Below are positions 61,667-64,000 of a DNA stretch of 64,000 nt, piece after piece (positions within the stretch are counted from its first letter, which is position 1; each line of letters opens with the position of its first letter). The notes beneath the pieces are model-generated. The model did not search any database, had not been told where the DNA came from, and saw nothing but the letters and a program-made list of their open reading frames with translations. The translations under genes were made by a program, and so were the position numbers. The stretch is from contig NZ_AUFO01000001.1 in assembly GCF_000426545.1 (NCBI RefSeq), forward strand, positions 310,001 to 374,000. Direction: 5' to 3'. The stretch is from Paenibacillus massiliensis subsp. panacisoli DSM 21345. GTDB lineage: Bacteria; Bacillota; Bacilli; Paenibacillales; Paenibacillaceae.

Positions 61667-63625
61667 ATGCGTCAGAATGACCCTGCAGCCCAGCCAGCAG
61701 CAGAAGTTGCCTGTACGGAACGGGAGAAGGCTGTACTCATGGCATGCTTCCGTGCATTTGCAGGGCAGCCTATGAATGAACAGGACCCGCTACTCTGCAT
61801 GAAAGGACGTCTAAGCGGAGCCGAGGCTAGAGCGGCAATTGCAGGATTGCGGCGCAAGGGATGGCTCAAGGCGGTGGTTAAGACGTGGGGGGAGCGACTG
61901 CTCTATATTCCTGCCGAACGACTTGAAATGCTCTATGCTGCGATGCTTCAGCGGGAGGAGTCTACTATCCAACGGACAGCTCAGCCAGAAATGGTCATTG
62001 CGGAAGCGACGGAGGCTGTTATCTATCGCCTGCTTCACGTGCTAGCTCGCATGACACCTGCTGGCGTGCCTTTAACTGCCAAGGGGACGGTCCATAAGCG
62101 TGTGCTCGGCAAGCTGGCAGAGATGTCTCCATTTAAGCCAGATGGTCTGCAAGGATTGGGGCTTCAATACGCGCATCAGGAGCTATATCCTGTACATACT
62201 GCCGTACTTCTGGATGTGTTACTCAGCCTGGGGTTGCTGGACAAGAAGACGGGTGCATATGAGTTGGATGAGCGTAGGCTGGCAAGCTGGCTTCGATTGA
62301 CTACGGGAGAGGCAGAGAAGCAGCTCATGATTGTCGTGATGGAGCGTTATGGTGCAGCTGACGCTGTCATGCAGCATATGCGACAGCTTTTACAGACGGA
62401 TAGCTTCACAGATGGTCAGTGGTATGCTTGGTCTCCTTTGGAGAAATGGATGAGCAGGGTAGGCCTTCACCAGGATGGAGTAGAATTGCTCACAGACAAG
62501 GCAAAGCAATGGATGCTGGCTCTAGCTGATTTTGGCTTCATGGATGTGGGGTTAACAGCTGATGGCGATTTGGCGTTTCGCTGGCGCCATACAATCGGTC
62601 ACAGGTATGAAGAAGTCTCATCCGCGAAAACAGATCAGGGGAGCTTCTTTATTCAACCAGATTTTGAGGTGCTGGTGCCACCAGAGGTTGGACTGCATAC
62701 TCGTTGGCGGTTGGAATGCTGTGCTGAGCCAATTAGCTATGGTGCGATGTGCGTATATCGACTGAGTAGGGACCGAATAGCGGAAGCCATTGAAGGCGGC
62801 ATGACCTCTTCTGGTCTGATGTCATTCCTGAGGGATTACAGTGCAACAGACCTTCCACAAAACGTGGAGATAGCTATAGAGCAATGGACAGCTGCTGTAG
62901 CGCGAACTTCACTAGAGATCGTCACTCTCCTGCGCTGTCAATCGCTAGACGATGCAGAACGAGCTGCCGCTGATCCAGAGCTAAGCAAGGTCATGCAAAG
63001 GCTTGGGGAGCTGGACTTTATTGTGCCCGCAGGAGAGCAGGAGCGAGTGCGCAGTAGACTGGCTAGTATCGGGTTGGCTCCTCGTCGTGCTTTACAGGGA
63101 GAAGATACTTCTGCACAGCTGATCCCGCTGCTCACAGAGCTTGAGGATGATGACTATGGAGTGGTGATTCATGAAGTGGGAGCGGACGAAATGCAAGCTC
63201 CGGCCTTCTCTCCAGGATCGCGTTCGGGGCTAGTGTATACTGGGCGGACGCTTCATTACTACGAGGCGGATACCATGCTTCCAGAGTTAGAAAGAGACTA
63301 TACGGGCTTGGATGCTGTCCCCGTATCCTGGTATAAGGAGTGGCGGAGCTATCATGCTTCCACAGCTAGAGCTCTGCTGGAGCAGGCAATCCGCTGGGGT
63401 TGCGCAGTTGGCTTGGAGACTACTATGGGAAGGCAGGAGTGGCTGCCAGAAGCGATTACAGGGGGGAGCGATTGGAAAGTAACAGGGATGTTTCGTACGG
63501 CTGAGTTATCTGAACCATTGTACTACTCAGACTTATCCGGTCCAGCTATGACCGCATTGCCTTCTACTCCCGCTGTGCTGTCTCCTGCAGATTGGAAAGA
63601 AATGAAGCTGCTCTTGCCTCTCTGA
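61667..63625 (+). CDS. Helicase-associated (Helicase_C_3) protein, XPB partner
   Basis: A 652-residue protein with GAAAGGAGG and an ATG two bases after the helicase stop. The N-terminal 300 residues are winged-helix-like repeats ('ARAAIAGLRRKGWLKAV', 'LLDVLLSLGLLDKKTGAYEL'). Residues about 322-450 hold the Helicase_C_3 (XPB/Ssl2 N-domain-like) pattern: 'GSFFIQPDFEVLVPPEV', 'YRLSRDRIAEAIEGGM', 'LPQNVEIAIEQW'. The last 150 residues are unassigned. In actinobacteria a similar protein is encoded next to the XPB helicase, so it is probably a partner. Its function is not established. Confidence 0.82.
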   Translation: MRQNDPAAQPAAEVACTEREKAVLMACFRAFAGQPMNEQDPLLCMKGRLSGAEARAAIAGLRRKGWLKAVVKTWGERLLYIPAERLEMLYAAMLQREESTIQRTAQPEMVIAEATEAVIYRLLHVLARMTPAGVPLTAKGTVHKRVLGKLAEMSPFKPDGLQGLGLQYAHQELYPVHTAVLLDVLLSLGLLDKKTGAYELDERRLASWLRLTTGEAEKQLMIVVMERYGAADAVMQHMRQLLQTDSFTDGQWYAWSPLEKWMSRVGLHQDGVELLTDKAKQWMLALADFGFMDVGLTADGDLAFRWRHTIGHRYEEVSSAKTDQGSFFIQPDFEVLVPPEVGLHTRWRLECCAEPISYGAMCVYRLSRDRIAEAIEGGMTSSGLMSFLRDYSATDLPQNVEIAIEQWTAAVARTSLEIVTLLRCQSLDDAERAAADPELSKVMQRLGELDFIVPAGEQERVRSRLASIGLAPRRALQGEDTSAQLIPLLTELEDDDYGVVIHEVGADEMQAPAFSPGSRSGLVYTGRTLHYYEADTMLPELERDYTGLDAVPVSWYKEWRSYHASTARALLEQAIRWGCAVGLETTMGRQEWLPEAITGGSDWKVTGMFRTAELSEPLYYSDLSGPAMTALPSTPAVLSPADWKEMKLLLPL

Positions 63626-63722
63626 CTCGTGAAAAGCTCTTCTGCATATTAGACGGATGTGATATGATGAAGGAGTCTACAGCCTGCTGTAGAAATAAGG
63701 CATAGAAGCGAGATGAATATTC

Positions 63723-64000
63723 ATGGACGTAGTTGAACTGGATTCGGTGAACCTGACCGACGTGCTGATATACGCCTATGAATTAGGCGATATGATCAAT
63801 GAATCCACCGAAGTGGCGGATTATCTATACTGGAAGCAACGTGTGGAGATGAACCCGGACATTGCTGAATGGGTGCGCAAGCTGGAGCAGAAGAAGGAGC
63901 TCTTTCAGGAGACAGAGCGCTTTGGCCATTTCCATCCGAATTATCATGCTGCCAGAGAAGAAGTACAGGAGGTTGAGGAGCAGCTCAACCGGTTCGAAGA
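63723..64000 (+). CDS. ylbF: YlbF/YmcA family regulator (cut by the window end)
   Basis: The first 92 residues of a helical protein, continuing past the right edge. The pattern 'VLIYAYELGDMINES', 'WVRKLEQKKELFQETERFG' and 'HPNYHAAREEVQEVEEQLNRF' (start) matches YlbF (RicF), part of the B. subtilis RicA-RicF-RicT complex that promotes RNA processing, sporulation and competence. In B. subtilis it also lies downstream of ftsW and ylbB. The start is ATG; the site GAAGCGAG is modest. Confidence 0.85.
   Translation, partial: MDVVELDSVNLTDVLIYAYELGDMINESTEVADYLYWKQRVEMNPDIAEWVRKLEQKKELFQETERFGHFHPNYHAAREEVQEVEEQLNRFE

Noticed and set aside
1..64000. CRISPR arrays, rRNA, tRNA and insertion sequences
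   Set aside because: I saw no regularly spaced repeats, no conserved rRNA stretches, no cloverleaf-like sequence and no transposase gene by eye. A tRNA and covariance-model scan would be needed to exclude small RNAs.

Overview
The window looks like the chromosome of a Paenibacillus-type bacterium (Firmicutes, Bacillales). Strong AGGAGG ribosome binding sites, frequent GTG and TTG starts and dense rho-independent terminators fit this. So does gene order shared with Bacillus subtilis: speA next to yktB; brxC, ccpA, acuA/acsA, rpsD and a GAF-GGDEF gene; and ylaN, ftsW, ylbB, ylbF. The genus is an inference from gene content.

Bases 1-8900 are accessory. A minus-strand run (6535 down to 93) encodes a 63-residue protein, an 870-residue protein with the hallmarks of the YonO/QDE-1 class of two-barrel RNA polymerases (D-N-D-G-D catalytic motif, upstream T-D-G-C-G and R-x4-KG motifs, C-terminal zinc ribbon), and five phage virion-type proteins including a tail-tube-like protein. 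Divergent from it is a tyrosine-recombinase-fold protein with degraded active-site motifs, resembling the type of the SPbeta master repressor MrpR. The shared 216-base control region has two opposed promoters and three copies of a 13-base repeat. I read this as part of an SPbeta-like prophage or a domesticated remnant. Three small unknown genes follow (8024-8867).

Bases 8979-19093 are a sensing and surface block: a membrane-tethered cupredoxin, a very large hybrid kinase with two kinase cores, a divergent response regulator fused to a SARP-type output domain, a 1312-residue LPQTG adhesin with CnaB domains, and a sortase.

Bases 19339-38953 hold mostly independent housekeeping and metabolic genes: a GH115-like protein, acetyltransferase, metallo-hydrolase, copper-amine-oxidase-type stalk protein, DUF1292 protein, speA, MFS transporter, yktB, 6-phosphogluconate dehydrogenase, shikimate kinase, rhodanese, EPSP synthase, CoA-binding protein, a PTS IICBA permease translationally coupled to enzyme I, and a PfpI/DJ-1 protein.

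Bases 39172-64000 carry core regulation and cell-envelope genes: a YgiT-type zinc ribbon protein, bacilliredoxin, CcpA, MTA/SAH nucleosidase, AcuA with acetyl-CoA synthetase, a class A penicillin-binding protein, ribosomal protein S4 with a long leader, a diguanylate cyclase, a lipoprotein, an M29 aminopeptidase, an HPr-like protein without the active-site His, YlaN, a Ca2+/H+ antiporter, an Asp23 protein, FtsW, an M20 amidohydrolase, a CBS-pair protein, a bacterial XPB-type helicase with its partner protein, and the start of ylbF. No rRNA, tRNA, CRISPR array or insertion sequence was recognised.
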